Below, piece after piece: positions 25,426-33,710 of a stretch of 34,682 bases of DNA. The notes under the pieces were generated by a model that searched no databases, was not told where the DNA came from, and saw only the letters and a program-made list of their open reading frames with translations. The position numbers and the translations under genes are program-made. How positions within the stretch are numbered: position 1 is the stretch's first letter; every line of letters begins with the position of its first letter. This DNA comes from Nocardioidaceae bacterium. GTDB taxonomy: Bacteria; Actinomycetota; Actinomycetes; Propionibacteriales; Nocardioidaceae. The stretch is from the NCBI GenBank assembly GCA_013697905.1, contig JACCVZ010000203.1:1-34682 (forward strand). Direction: 5' to 3'.

Positions 25426-25944
25426 TCAGATCAGCGTGCGGAACTCGTCCACGAGCGCCCCGGTGGTGCGTTCGACGATGGTGAGGACGTGCTCGAAGTC
25501 GGCACGCCCGCCGTACCAGGGGTCGGGGACGTCGAGGGAGCCTGTGGCGGCGGGGTCGAAGGAGCGGAACATCGAGATCTTGTGGAGGTCGTCGGCATCG
25601 CGGCTGATGCGCTCGAGCTCGCTGAGGTTGGTGCGGTCCATGGCGAGGACCAGGTCGTGGGCGTCGAACCAGGAGGGGGAGAACTGGCGCGCTCGGTGCC
25701 GCCTCGGGTCGTAGCCGTGCGCGTCGAGCATGCTGGCAGCCCGCGGATCGATCGGCTCGCCGACGTGCCAACCTCCGGTGCCGGCGCTGTCCACGGAGAT
25801 GACGCGCAGCCCGGCGTCGGCGAGTTTGGCCGACAGCACGACTTCGGCGATCGGTGAGCGGCAGATGTTGCCCAAGCACACCATGGCGATGGCGTAAGTC
25901 GTGTCTTGCTTACCGTTCGCTGCCAGCGCCGGGGGAAGCGTCAT
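25426..25944 (-). CDS. Low-molecular-weight protein tyrosine phosphatase family
   Basis: This 172-residue phosphatase has the P-loop MVCLGNICRSP near the N-terminus (C-x5-R: Cys23 and Arg29). The general-acid aspartate is in DVPDPWYGG (about Asp141). SVDSAGTGGWHVGEPIDPRA is also typical of the family. It could act on phosphotyrosine. In bacteria, homologues next to fructosamine-kinase family genes can also remove phosphate from phosphorylated sugar-protein adducts. Start ATG 25944 overlaps the holin-like gene stop by 4 bases; a longer frame upstream is only read-through of that gene. Confidence 0.92.
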   Translation of the reverse strand: MTLPPALAANGKQDTTYAIAMVCLGNICRSPIAEVVLSAKLADAGLRVISVDSAGTGGWHVGEPIDPRAASMLDAHGYDPRRHRARQFSPSWFDAHDLVLAMDRTNLSELERISRDADDLHKISMFRSFDPAATGSLDVPDPWYGGRADFEHVLTIVERTTGALVDEFRTLI

Positions 25945-26327
25945 CGGCGGTCGCGATCTATGGGCAAGGCGAGACCGACGAGCCAGCTCACAAGCGAGAT
26001 GACCAGCGCTCCTCCGACCGCCGTCCAGAAGCCGTCGACGTGGAAACCGACATCGAGGATGCCGGCCACCCAGCTCGTCAGCATCAGCATCAGCGCGTTG
26101 ACGACGAAGTACATCAAGCCCAACGTCAGCAGATATAGCGGGAAAGCAAGGAACGCGACGACCGGCCGCACGAGCACGGTGACGATGCCGAACAGCAACC
26201 CGACGAAGATGAGGGTCAGGATGCGGGCTCCGTTGGAGGAGCCGGAGACGGCGATGTCGTCGAACATCCAGGCGGCCGCGCCCACAGCGAGCGCGTTGGT
26301 CACAATCGTGACGAGCCAACCCCTCAT
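25941..26327 (-). CDS. Phage holin family IV-like membrane protein
   Basis: This 128-residue protein has four hydrophobic segments: about 4-20, 30-55, 58-80 and 95-120. It opens MRGWLVTIVTNALAVGAAAWMFDDI, a pattern of the chromosomal mycobacterial-type four-helix holin family (PF04020). No lysis function is established for these proteins, and no phage genes are nearby. It is coupled to the phosphatase gene downstream and to a 33-codon ORF upstream, each through a 4-base overlap. The start at 26327 has GGCGAGGG upstream as ribosome binding site. Confidence 0.85.
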   Translation of the reverse strand: MRGWLVTIVTNALAVGAAAWMFDDIAVSGSSNGARILTLIFVGLLFGIVTVLVRPVVAFLAFPLYLLTLGLMYFVVNALMLMLTSWVAGILDVGFHVDGFWTAVGGALVISLVSWLVGLALPIDRDRR

Positions 26328-26425
26328 CCGGTGCCCTCGCCGTGGCCGGTGAAGACGGCGCGCCTGAGGGCGTCCACCGCACGGTCCACGGTCGACGAGT
26401 GCCCGAGCTGAAGATCGTCGTACAT
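26324..26425 (-). CDS. 33-codon ORF upstream of the holin-like gene
   Basis: ATG 26425 lies 8 bases after a TAGGGT -10 box (minus strand, 26434-26439), and the TGA at 26324-26326 overlaps the next ATG. The product starts MYDDLQLGHSSTVDRAVDAL and continues RRAVFTGHGEGTG. The segment VDRAVDALRRAVFTG resembles the first helix of GntR-family regulators. It may be a truncated remnant kept as a leader, or a true micro-protein coupled to the membrane protein. No function can be assigned. Confidence 0.5.
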   Translation of the reverse strand: MYDDLQLGHSSTVDRAVDALRRAVFTGHGEGTG

Positions 26426-26501
26426 CAGCGAACACCCTAGGGGTTGGCGTCGGGGGCTTTGTCTCCCTGTCCGTCCACCGGTAGGGGGCGGCGACCGCGA
26501 C

Positions 26502-27461
26502 CTACGTCGTCAGGGGCGGAGACGACGTGACTCGCGCCCGGGTGCGCGCCGTCTGAGCCAGCGCGATGCCGAGCAGGACGAGGGCGACGCCGACCAGCTG
26601 CGCCGCTACCAGATCCTCGCGGAACCAGAGCCAGCCGAGCACGGTTGCACCGACCGGTTCGACCATGCCGACCAGCGTCACCTCGGTCGCGGTGAGGTGG
26701 CGCAGCGCGCTCAACTCAGCCAGGAAGGGCACCACCGTGCCCAGTAGGATCATCCACCCCAGCAGTGACCACAACGGGAACCGGTAGCCCGCGAGTGTTC
26801 CTCCGAGTGATCGCAACGCGGTCAGGTCTGAGTCAAAGAGTCCCGTGACGGGCTGCATCAGGTTCCAGAAGACCGCAGCGACGATGAATGCCTCGGTGAG
26901 CACCAGGATCGGCGGCTGCTCGCTGACGCTTCGCTCGCCGAGCAGGAAGTACGCCGCGAGCGACACGGCAGCGGCCAAGCCTGCGACCACGCCGATCGCG
27001 TCCAGAGTCAGGCCGTCCCACACCTGCGCGACCAGCCCGAGGCCCCCGAGTGACAGGCCGAGGCCGAGCCACAGGCGTCGACGTACCCGCTCGTGGTAGA
27101 CCATCCGTGCGAACAAAGCGACGAGCACCGGTGCCGTGAACTCGAGCAGCAGCGCGATGCCCACCGGGAGACGGTCGATGGCGACGAAGTAGAACCACTG
27201 GACGAGGGCGACCCCGCTGATGCCGAACCCGAGGACGAGACCGAGCTCGCGCCAGTCCCGCGGCAGCCGGAGCCGGAGCCCACGGAGGGCGGTGACCAGC
27301 AGCAGCGCCAGGGCGGTGCCGGTGCAGCGCACCGTTGTCAGCGTCATCGAGTCGATGCCGGCGGCCTGGATGACGCGGGACACGCCTGCGTTGAGGACGA
27401 AGAAGGCCGCTCCCACGCTGACCAGGCCGTAGCCAGTCAGGGGTGTCCTCACGGTTTGCAC
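26502..27461 (-). CDS. EamA/DMT family exporter
   Basis: This membrane protein of about 319 residues has ten predicted helices in two repeated halves, as in the drug/metabolite transporter family. The second half contains LTATEVTLVGMVEPVGATVLGWLWFREDL, the usual EamA signature (E-P-V near helix 9). The family exports amino acids or other metabolites; the substrate is unknown. GTG 27461 is preferred because AAGG lies 8 bases upstream; ATG 27479 is an alternative. It is divergent from hisC with only about 46 bases between the starts, so the promoters overlap. Confidence 0.88.
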   Translation of the reverse strand: MQTVRTPLTGYGLVSVGAAFFVLNAGVSRVIQAAGIDSMTLTTVRCTGTALALLLVTALRGLRLRLPRDWRELGLVLGFGISGVALVQWFYFVAIDRLPVGIALLLEFTAPVLVALFARMVYHERVRRRLWLGLGLSLGGLGLVAQVWDGLTLDAIGVVAGLAAAVSLAAYFLLGERSVSEQPPILVLTEAFIVAAVFWNLMQPVTGLFDSDLTALRSLGGTLAGYRFPLWSLLGWMILLGTVVPFLAELSALRHLTATEVTLVGMVEPVGATVLGWLWFREDLVAAQLVGVALVLLGIALAQTARTRARVTSSPPLTT

Positions 27462-27495
27462 GTGACCGACCTTACGCATTCGACAGACCCGTCGA

Positions 27496-27501
27496 TAGGC
27501 T
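27496..27501 (+). promoter_or_regulatory. hisC -10 box TAGGCT
   Basis: TAGGCT ends 6 bases before the GTG at 27508, again a leaderless arrangement. The site lies within the narrow gap shared with the divergent exporter gene. Confidence 0.5.
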
Positions 27502-27507
27502 TGTCGG

Positions 27508-28584
27508 GTGACGACACCGCGGTTTCGAGATGCGCTCGACTCGGTCCCGGCGTACAAGGCCGGCAAGCCTCCGGCCGCGGGAGAGGGCCGGTCTTACAAG
27601 CTGTCCAGCAACGAGAACCCCTACCCCCCGCTGCCGGGGGTGCTGGTGAGGGCCGTGGCGGCTGCGGGCCAGATGAACCGCTACCCCGACATGGGGGTGA
27701 GTGCGCTCCACACCGCCCTGGCGAAGCGTCTGGGGGTGTCGATCAACGAGCTCGCGTCCGGAACCGGCTCGGTCGCCGTCCTCTACCACCTGCTCCAGGC
27801 GATGTGTTCCGAGGGCGACGAGGTCGTCTACGCATGGCGGTCCTTCGAGGCTTATCCCATCGCCGTAGGCATCACCGGGGCGAGGAGCGTGCAGGTGCCG
27901 CTCGACGGCGATGCCCGGCACGACCTTCCGGCGATGCTCGCTGCAGTCACCGACAAGACGAAGGTCGTCGTCGTCTGCACACCCAACAATCCGACCGGTC
28001 CGGCGGTCCGGCGGGCCGAGCTCGTCGAGTTCGTCGACTCCGTCCCGACAGATGTGCTCGTGGTGCTCGACGAGGCATACCGCGAGTTCGTCACCGACCC
28101 CGACACCGTCGACGGCCTCGAGCTCGTCCGTGGACGCGCCAACGTCGTCGTCCTCCGCACCTTCTCGAAGGCCTACGGCCTCGCCGGCCTTCGCGTCGGG
28201 TACGCAGTCGGGCCGGCCGCCGTGACGGAGGCGATCCGCAAGTGTGCCCTGCCGTTCGGTGTCTCAGAGGTCGCCCAGGAAGCCGCCATCGCCTCGTTGG
28301 ACGCCGAGGTGGAGCTGCTGCAACGGGTCAAGGAGCTCGTCGCGGAGCGGGATCGCGTCTGGGCCTCGCTGACCGAGCAGGGCTGGCCGATCCCCGGCGC
28401 GGAAGGGAACTTCGTGTGGTTCGAGCTCGGCGACGCCACCGTCGACTTCGCCGCCGGTTGCGACCGTGCTGGTCTCAGCGTGCGTCCGTTCCCAGGCGAA
28501 GGTGCCCGGGTGACGATCGGGGAGCCGCCGGCAAACGACCGCCTGCTCGAGGTGGCCGGCCAGTGGCGGGCGCAACAGCGCTGA
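27508..28584 (+). CDS. Histidinol-phosphate / aromatic aminotransferase (HisC2/Pat-like)
   Basis: This 358-residue class I/II PLP aminotransferase has [12 protein letters not shown] (32-43), TPNNPTG (158-164), VLDEAY (Asp188, Tyr191) and the PLP lysine in [15 protein letters not shown] (Lys221). The motifs are those of HisC. It stands outside any histidine operon, which in actinobacteria is typical of the second copy (HisC2 or Pat, for example Rv3772), thought to transaminate phenylpyruvate. Either histidinol phosphate or an aromatic amino acid is possible as substrate. The GTG start at 27508 is set by the -10 box. Confidence 0.88.
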   Translation: MTTPRFRDALDSVPAYKAGKPPAAGEGRSYKLSSNENPYPPLPGVLVRAVAAAGQMNRYPDMGVSALHTALAKRLGVSINELASGTGSVAVLYHLLQAMCSEGDEVVYAWRSFEAYPIAVGITGARSVQVPLDGDARHDLPAMLAAVTDKTKVVVVCTPNNPTGPAVRRAELVEFVDSVPTDVLVVLDEAYREFVTDPDTVDGLELVRGRANVVVLRTFSKAYGLAGLRVGYAVGPAAVTEAIRKCALPFGVSEVAQEAAIASLDAEVELLQRVKELVAERDRVWASLTEQGWPIPGAEGNFVWFELGDATVDFAAGCDRAGLSVRPFPGEGARVTIGEPPANDRLLEVAGQWRAQQR

Positions 28585-28634
28585 TCGGCGTACCTGGTAA
28601 GCCGGACTCAGACATTGATCGGTTCGCGGCCCGT

Positions 28635-28653
28635 TAGAGGCATGCTTTAGAAT
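28635..28653 (+). promoter_or_regulatory. Candidate promoters of the ABC exporter operon
   Basis: Two -10-like boxes occur: TAGAGG (28635-28640) and TAGAAT (28648-28653). The second is the better match and would start transcripts near 28660. The first would start near 28647 and include the leader ORF start at 28652. Either leaves roughly 90-100 bases before the exporter ATG, unusually long for this window. Confidence 0.45.
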
Positions 28654-28750
28654 GGTGCTTACACGGTCCGACGACCCTGGATACCCACCACCTCGCTCGC
28701 CCGCTAACCCCGGGTCGCGAAGCACGAGCCGCAAGGGGGGCCTCACCTGA
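28652..28750 (+). CDS. Possible 32-codon leader peptide of the ABC exporter
   Basis: ATG 28652 opens a 32-codon frame whose TGA (28748-28750) overlaps the exporter ATG by one base (TGATG). The peptide begins MVLTRSDDPGYPPP; a run of three prolines slows ribosomes. Within it, CCCC (28708-28711) can pair with GGGG at 28735-28738 in the exporter's Shine-Dalgarno sequence, with an inner imperfect stem. Ribosome passage would free that site. Against it: the better -10 box overlaps the leader ATG, and no ribosome binding site precedes it. Confidence 0.35.
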   Translation: MVLTRSDDPGYPPPRSPANPGSRSTSRKGGLT

Positions 28751-30555
28751 TGAGCGCGCAGACCGCCGGAACAGCCTCCGCAACACCGCCCCGCCAGGGC
28801 GGTGTTCGTTCGCTGTGGCGGCTGCGGTCGTACATGCGCCCCTACGGCAGCTCACTCGTGATCATGGCGACGACAGCGGTGACCGGCGTGTTCGTCAGCA
28901 TCTCCATCCCGCTCGTGACCAAGGCGATGATCGACGGGCCGATCGCCGACAAGGAAGCCGGGCCCATTCTCCCGCTGGGTCTGCTCGCCCTCGCGCTCGG
29001 CGTCGTCGAGGCGGCGTTGATCTTGATCCGGCGGTGGGTGCAAGCGCGAGCCGTGCTCGGCTTCGAGACGGCCGTCCGCGACGACCTCTACCGACATATG
29101 CAAGACCTGCCGATGGCGTTTCACGGTCATTGGCAGAGCGGACAGCTGCTGTCGCGCATCACCGTGGACCTCAGCGCCCTGCGGCGCTTCATGGGCTTTG
29201 GCATGCTCTTCCTCGTCATCAACATCATCCAGCTGACGGTCGTGACGGCTCTGCTGCTGAAGATGTACTGGCCGCTCGGGTTAGTCGTCGCGGTGTCCGC
29301 CATCCCGATCATCTTGCTGAGCAGACGGTTCGAGCAGAAGTACGTCGTGGTGTCACGACAGGTGCAGGACCAGCAGGGCGACGTGGCCACGGCGGTGGAG
29401 GAGGCCGCGGTCGGCTTCCGCTCCATCAAGTCGTTCGGCCGTCGGCCCCACATGGAGGAGAAGTTCGGCCGTCACACCAAGACGCTTTACGACACCTCGC
29501 TCGAGAAGGTCCGCCTGTCGAGTCGCTTCTGGACGTTCCTCGAGGTAATCCCGAACATCAGCCTCGTCATCGTGCTGCTGCTGGGTGCCCTGGCCGTGGG
29601 GCGCGAGGACATTTCACCCGGCACCTTGGTCGCCTTCATCATCTTGATGCTGCAGCTGATCTGGCCGATCGAGGCCCTCGGCTTCATCCTTGCGATGGCG
29701 CAGGAGGCGATGACCGCGTCAGACCGCGTGCTCGACATCTTCGACACCGAGTCGACGGTTCAAGGTGGCGACCGGGAGCTCGAACGACCCCGGGGGCATC
29801 TGATGTTCGAGCATGTGGACTTCCATTTTCCCGACTCCGACTGCCTCGTCCTGCGCGACGTCAACCTGGATGTGGCTCCTGGTGAGACGATCGCGATCGT
29901 CGGCGCCACCGGTTCGGGCAAGACCGTGCTCACGTCGTTGGTTCCACGGCTCTACGACGTGACAGCCGGGCGCGTGACCATCGACGACGTCGACGTCCGC
30001 GAGCTCACTTTGCCGTCGCTGCGTACGGTCGTGGCGACGGCGTTCGAGGAGCCGACGTTGTTCTCCATGAGTGCGCGGGAGAACATCACCTTCGGCCGCC
30101 CCGACGCCAGCGACAGCGACATCGCCGCTGCGATCGAGACCGCCCAGGCAGGGTTCGTCCACGAGCTGCCCTGGGGGCTCGACACCCGGATCGGCGAGCA
30201 GGGGATGTCGCTGTCCGGCGGGCAGCGCCAGCGGCTCGCGCTTGCTCGCGCGGTGCTGGCGAGGCCACGCATCCTGGTTCTCGACGACACCTTGTCAGCC
30301 CTCGACGTCCACACCGAGGCGCTGGTGGAGACCGCCTTGCGCCGGGTGCTCGCAGACGCGACCGGCATCGTGGTCGCGCATCGCGCCTCCACTGTGCTGC
30401 TCGCAGATAAGGTGGCGCTGCTCCAGGACGGCACCATCACCCACGTGGGTGACCATCACGAGCTGCTCGCCACTGTTGCGACGTACCGCGACCTGCTTGC
30501 CGGAGACGCTGACGAAGAGAGTCTCGCGGCCGAGGGGCGGGGGGCACTGCGATGA
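28750..30555 (+). CDS. Heterodimeric ABC exporter, subunit with degenerate Walker B
   Basis: This 601-residue half-transporter has six membrane helices (about 35-320) fused to a nucleotide-binding domain (about 350-585). Walker A is GATGSGKT (385-392) and the signature is a canonical LSGGQ (488-492). Walker B ends LDD: Asp513 replaces the catalytic glutamate. The Q-loop glutamine is also replaced (AFEEP, near residue 433). These losses mark the non-catalytic partner of a heterodimeric multidrug-type exporter such as BmrCD or TM287/288. A GGGGGG ribosome binding site (28735-28740) lies 9 bases before the ATG. The next gene overlaps by 4 bases and supplies the complementary subunit. Substrate unknown. 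Confidence 0.92.
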   Translation: MSAQTAGTASATPPRQGGVRSLWRLRSYMRPYGSSLVIMATTAVTGVFVSISIPLVTKAMIDGPIADKEAGPILPLGLLALALGVVEAALILIRRWVQARAVLGFETAVRDDLYRHMQDLPMAFHGHWQSGQLLSRITVDLSALRRFMGFGMLFLVINIIQLTVVTALLLKMYWPLGLVVAVSAIPIILLSRRFEQKYVVVSRQVQDQQGDVATAVEEAAVGFRSIKSFGRRPHMEEKFGRHTKTLYDTSLEKVRLSSRFWTFLEVIPNISLVIVLLLGALAVGREDISPGTLVAFIILMLQLIWPIEALGFILAMAQEAMTASDRVLDIFDTESTVQGGDRELERPRGHLMFEHVDFHFPDSDCLVLRDVNLDVAPGETIAIVGATGSGKTVLTSLVPRLYDVTAGRVTIDDVDVRELTLPSLRTVVATAFEEPTLFSMSARENITFGRPDASDSDIAAAIETAQAGFVHELPWGLDTRIGEQGMSLSGGQRQRLALARAVLARPRILVLDDTLSALDVHTEALVETALRRVLADATGIVVAHRASTVLLADKVALLQDGTITHVGDHHELLATVATYRDLLAGDADEESLAAEGRGALR

Positions 30556-32378
30556 CGACGACGAACGACTGGCGTGGCGTCGCCGCCGAGAACCGCGACG
30601 ACGAGATGCCCGACAAGGTCTCGCTCGTGCTCAAGGAGCGTTCGCGTCGGCTCCTGGGCGACCTGCTGCGGCCGCACAAGACAATCCTCATCTGGCTGAT
30701 GGTGGCGGTGCTGATCGAGAACGCTGCCCGGCTGTCGGTGCCCTACCTGGTCAAGGAGGGCATCGACAACGGGATTCCGCCGATCCTGGCGGGAGACGGC
30801 AGCAAGACGCTGATGACCATCGTGGCCATCTTGCTGGTGGCGGTGCTCGTGCAGGCCGTCACCCGTCAGTTCTTCCTCATGCTCGCCGGCCGCATCGGTC
30901 AAGGCGTCTTGCTGTCGCTTCGTCGGCGAGTGTTCTCGCACTTCCAGAAGCTGTCACCGGCCTTTCATGACGGCTACACGTCGGGTCGGGTCATCTCGCG
31001 GCAGACATCGGACGTCGACGCGATCTACGAGCTGCTCGAGACGGGGTTCGACGGGCTCATCACGGCGGTGCTGACGATGTTCGGGACAGCGGTCCTGTTG
31101 CTGGTGCTCGACCTCAAGCTCGGACTTGTGGCCCTGCTGTGCTTCCCCTTGCTCTACCTGCTGACGCGTTGGTTCCGTACCGAGTCGGCCAAGGCGTACC
31201 GGCGTACCCGCGAGACGGTGGCGGTGGTGATCGTGCACTTCGTCGAGACGATGACCGGTATGCGCGCGGTGCAGGCGTTTCGCCGCGAGCGGCGCAACCA
31301 GGACATCTTCGAGTCCGTCGACGACGACTACCGCCGCGCCAACGAGCGGGCGTTCCGGCTGGTCGGGCTCTTCATGCCCGGTATCAAGCTGATCGGCAAC
31401 ATCACCATCGGTGTGGTGCTGATCTACGGTGCACATCTCGCGTTCAACAACGAGGTGACGGTCGGCGTACTGGCCGCATTCCTGCTCTATCTGCGGCAGT
31501 TCTTCGACCCGATGCAGGAGATCTCGCAGTTCTACAACACGTTCCAGTCAGCGTCGGCCGCGTTGGAGAAGCTCTCCGGCGTGCTGGAGGAAGACCCGTC
31601 GGTTCCGGAGCCGCAGACACCGATCGCTCTGCCGGAGGCGCACGGTGCGCTGCACCTCGACCACGTTTCGTTCTCGTATGTCGAGGACCGGGTGGTGCTG
31701 CCCGACCTCGAGCTCGAGGTGCCGGCCGGGATGACCCTGGCGTTGGTCGGAACCACTGGCGCAGGCAAGACGACTCTCGCCAAGCTGGTCGCTCGCTTCT
31801 ACGACCCGACCGACGGAAGGATCACGCTGGACGGTATCGATCTGCGCGAGATCTCCGAGCAGGACCTCCGCACAGCTGTCGTCATGGTCACCCAGGAGAA
31901 CTTCCTCTTCAACGGGACCGTGGCCGACAACATCCGCTTCGGCAAGCCCGACGCGACCGTGGAGCAGGTGGTCGGGGCGGCCAAGGCCATCGGCGCCCAC
32001 GACTTCATCGTCGCGCTCCCCGAGGGCTACGAGACCGATGTCGCCAACCGCGGCGGGCGGTTGTCGGCGGGTCAACGGCAGCTGGTCGCGTTCGCGCGGG
32101 CGTTCCTCGCCGACCCCGCCGTGCTGATCCTCGACGAGGCGACCTCGAGCCTGGACGTGCCCTCCGAGCGGCTGGTGCAGCGAGCCCTGCGCACGATTCT
32201 CACCGACCGGACCGCGATCATCATCGCCCACCGCCTGTCCACGGTGGAGATCGCCGACCGGATCCTCGTCATGGAGCACGGTCTGATCGTCGAAGACGGG
32301 TCACCCGCCGACCTCGTCTCGGCCGGCGACGGGCGCTTCTCCGACCTGCACGACGCCTGGGTCGCCTCGCTTGCCTGA
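30552..32378 (+). CDS. Heterodimeric ABC exporter, catalytic subunit
   Basis: This 608-residue half-transporter has six membrane helices (about 45-330) and a nucleotide-binding domain (about 365-605). Walker A is GTTGAGKT (400-407), the Q-loop glutamine is Gln448, Walker B is LILDE with the catalytic Glu529, and the switch histidine is His560. Its signature is LSAGQ (504-508), with alanine instead of the usual glycine. In the heterodimer that altered signature faces the degenerate Walker site of the partner, so one site is inactive and the other intact. Coupled to the first subunit through an ATGA overlap. Confidence 0.92.
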   Translation: MTTTNDWRGVAAENRDDEMPDKVSLVLKERSRRLLGDLLRPHKTILIWLMVAVLIENAARLSVPYLVKEGIDNGIPPILAGDGSKTLMTIVAILLVAVLVQAVTRQFFLMLAGRIGQGVLLSLRRRVFSHFQKLSPAFHDGYTSGRVISRQTSDVDAIYELLETGFDGLITAVLTMFGTAVLLLVLDLKLGLVALLCFPLLYLLTRWFRTESAKAYRRTRETVAVVIVHFVETMTGMRAVQAFRRERRNQDIFESVDDDYRRANERAFRLVGLFMPGIKLIGNITIGVVLIYGAHLAFNNEVTVGVLAAFLLYLRQFFDPMQEISQFYNTFQSASAALEKLSGVLEEDPSVPEPQTPIALPEAHGALHLDHVSFSYVEDRVVLPDLELEVPAGMTLALVGTTGAGKTTLAKLVARFYDPTDGRITLDGIDLREISEQDLRTAVVMVTQENFLFNGTVADNIRFGKPDATVEQVVGAAKAIGAHDFIVALPEGYETDVANRGGRLSAGQRQLVAFARAFLADPAVLILDEATSSLDVPSERLVQRALRTILTDRTAIIIAHRLSTVEIADRILVMEHGLIVEDGSPADLVSAGDGRFSDLHDAWVASLA

Positions 32379-32391
32379 CGCCGCCAACTCC

Positions 32392-32520
32392 CCGATTCGT
32401 CCGGTTGGGCTTCGCTGCGGTTGTCGGCTCTGGGCAGGACGAATCGGTGGGTCCCGGGTATGTCCGAGCGAGCTCGGCTGCGGCTGTCCGCGCAGGGCAG
32501 GACGAATCGGTGAGGCCCGG
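32392..32520. repeat. Repeat-bearing spacer: GGACGAATCGG element, three copies
   Basis: CCGATTCGTCC (32392-32402) is the inverse of GGACGAATCGG, which occurs at 32437-32447 and 32500-32510. The two direct copies lie in a roughly 49-bp imperfect duplication (32409-32457 and 32472-32520, 63 bases apart). The inverted copy can pair with either, giving an 11-bp stem that could end the ABC operon transcript. It resembles a dispersed intergenic repeat. Confidence 0.8.
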
Positions 32521-32581
32521 TCTCGTGCCCGACCGTCGCCGGCGGTGGACCGGGTCGTGAGCCTAGGCATTCGGCCCTGGC

Positions 32582-32587
32582 TAGCCT
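32582..32587 (+). promoter_or_regulatory. -10 box TAGCCT of the class V aminotransferase gene
   Basis: TAGCCT ends 7 bases before the ATG at 32595, the leaderless spacing. No ribosome binding site is visible between them. Confidence 0.5.
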
Positions 32588-32594
32588 GAGCCGC

Positions 32595-33644
32595 ATGCCG
32601 ACACTGACCCTGACCGAGGCGCAAGCTCAGTTCGAACCGGAGCCGGGCTGGCTCAACACGGCCAGCTATGGTCTGCCGCCGCGTGCGGCGTGGGACGAGA
32701 TGCAGGCGATGCTCCGCGATTGGCGGCACGGTCGGACCTCGTGGGAGGCCTGGGACACGTCGACCGACCGGGCTCGAGCGAGCTTCGCCCGGCTGGTTGG
32801 CGTACCGGTCGAGCAGGTGGCGACTGGCTCCGTGGTGTCGCCCTTCGTGGGGCTGCTCGCGTCGTCACTGTCGGCTGGCACGCGTGTGCTGGTGCCGGCG
32901 GGCGAGTTCACGTCCAACTTGTTCCCCTACCTGGTGCAGCAGCACGCTCGCGGTCTGGAGGTCGAGACGGTGCCGCTCGAGACCTTGGCCGAACGGGTCG
33001 TGCCCGGGGTGCGCCTCGTCGCAGTCAGTGCGGTGCAGTCCTCGGACGGCACCGTGACCGACCTGACCTCGCTGGCCAAGCGTGCGCACGACGTGGGTGC
33101 GCTGCTGGCGGTCGACGCCACCCAGGCCGTCGGGTGGCTGCCGGTCGATGCCAGCCAGGTCGACCTGCTCGTGTGTGGCGGCTACAAGTGGCTGTGCTCC
33201 CCGCGGGGTTCGTGCTTCTGCGTCGTCAGCCCGGCACTCGGCGACACCTTGGTGCCGCAGGCCGCAGGCTGGTACGCCGGGGAGGACGTGCACGCGTCGT
33301 ACTACGGCCCCTCGATGACCCTCGCCGGCGACGCCCGGCGGTTCGACACGTCACCGGCCTGGCCGGTCTGGGTCGGAACCGCTCCCGCCGTCGAACTGCT
33401 CGAGCAGGTGGGCGTGGAGCAGGTCCGCGAGCATAACGTCGGCCTGGCGAACCGGTTCCGCGCCGGACTCGGCCTTGAACCGTCAAACAGTGCGATCGTG
33501 TCCGCCCAGGTCGCCGACGCCGGACCCAAGCTCGAGGCAGCCGGCGTACGGGCCGCGTCTCGGGCCGGCAGCCTTCGGGTGTCGTTTCACTTGTACTCGA
33601 CCGTGGCCGACGTCGACCTCGCCCTGGACGCGCTCGTCGGTTGA
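32595..33644 (+). CDS. Class V-fold PLP-dependent aminotransferase
   Basis: This 349-residue PLP enzyme has the class V fold: LAVDATQAVGWLPVD (PLP-contacting Asp174 and Gln177) and the Schiff-base lysine in CGGYKWLCSPRG (Lys198). The family covers cysteine desulfurases, isopenicillin epimerase-like and many unassigned enzymes. The short length, the lack of a reactive-cysteine loop I could identify, and the gene's isolation do not point to a particular reaction. It is monocistronic, with its own leaderless-type promoter and a convergent exporter gene downstream. Confidence 0.85.
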   Translation: MPTLTLTEAQAQFEPEPGWLNTASYGLPPRAAWDEMQAMLRDWRHGRTSWEAWDTSTDRARASFARLVGVPVEQVATGSVVSPFVGLLASSLSAGTRVLVPAGEFTSNLFPYLVQQHARGLEVETVPLETLAERVVPGVRLVAVSAVQSSDGTVTDLTSLAKRAHDVGALLAVDATQAVGWLPVDASQVDLLVCGGYKWLCSPRGSCFCVVSPALGDTLVPQAAGWYAGEDVHASYYGPSMTLAGDARRFDTSPAWPVWVGTAPAVELLEQVGVEQVREHNVGLANRFRAGLGLEPSNSAIVSAQVADAGPKLEAAGVRAASRAGSLRVSFHLYSTVADVDLALDALVG

Positions 33645-33675
33645 CTAGCTGGTCAGGACCGGGCCGCAATCCCCC

Positions 33676-33695
33676 CGGACGTCCGAGTCCCGGAC
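33676..33695. terminator. Hairpins between convergent genes
   Basis: The palindrome CGGACGTCCG (33676-33685) and GTCCG-N5-CGGAC (33681-33695) lie in the 66-bp gap between the convergent aminotransferase and exporter genes. They overlap and are alternative folds. A role in bidirectional termination is plausible. Confidence 0.35.
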
Positions 33696-33710
33696 ATCAT
33701 GCCTAGGCGA

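Noticed and set aside
27093-28637. 514-codon plus-strand frame over the exporter and hisC
   Set aside because: It crosses two genes in an out-of-phase frame and is low-complexity sequence.
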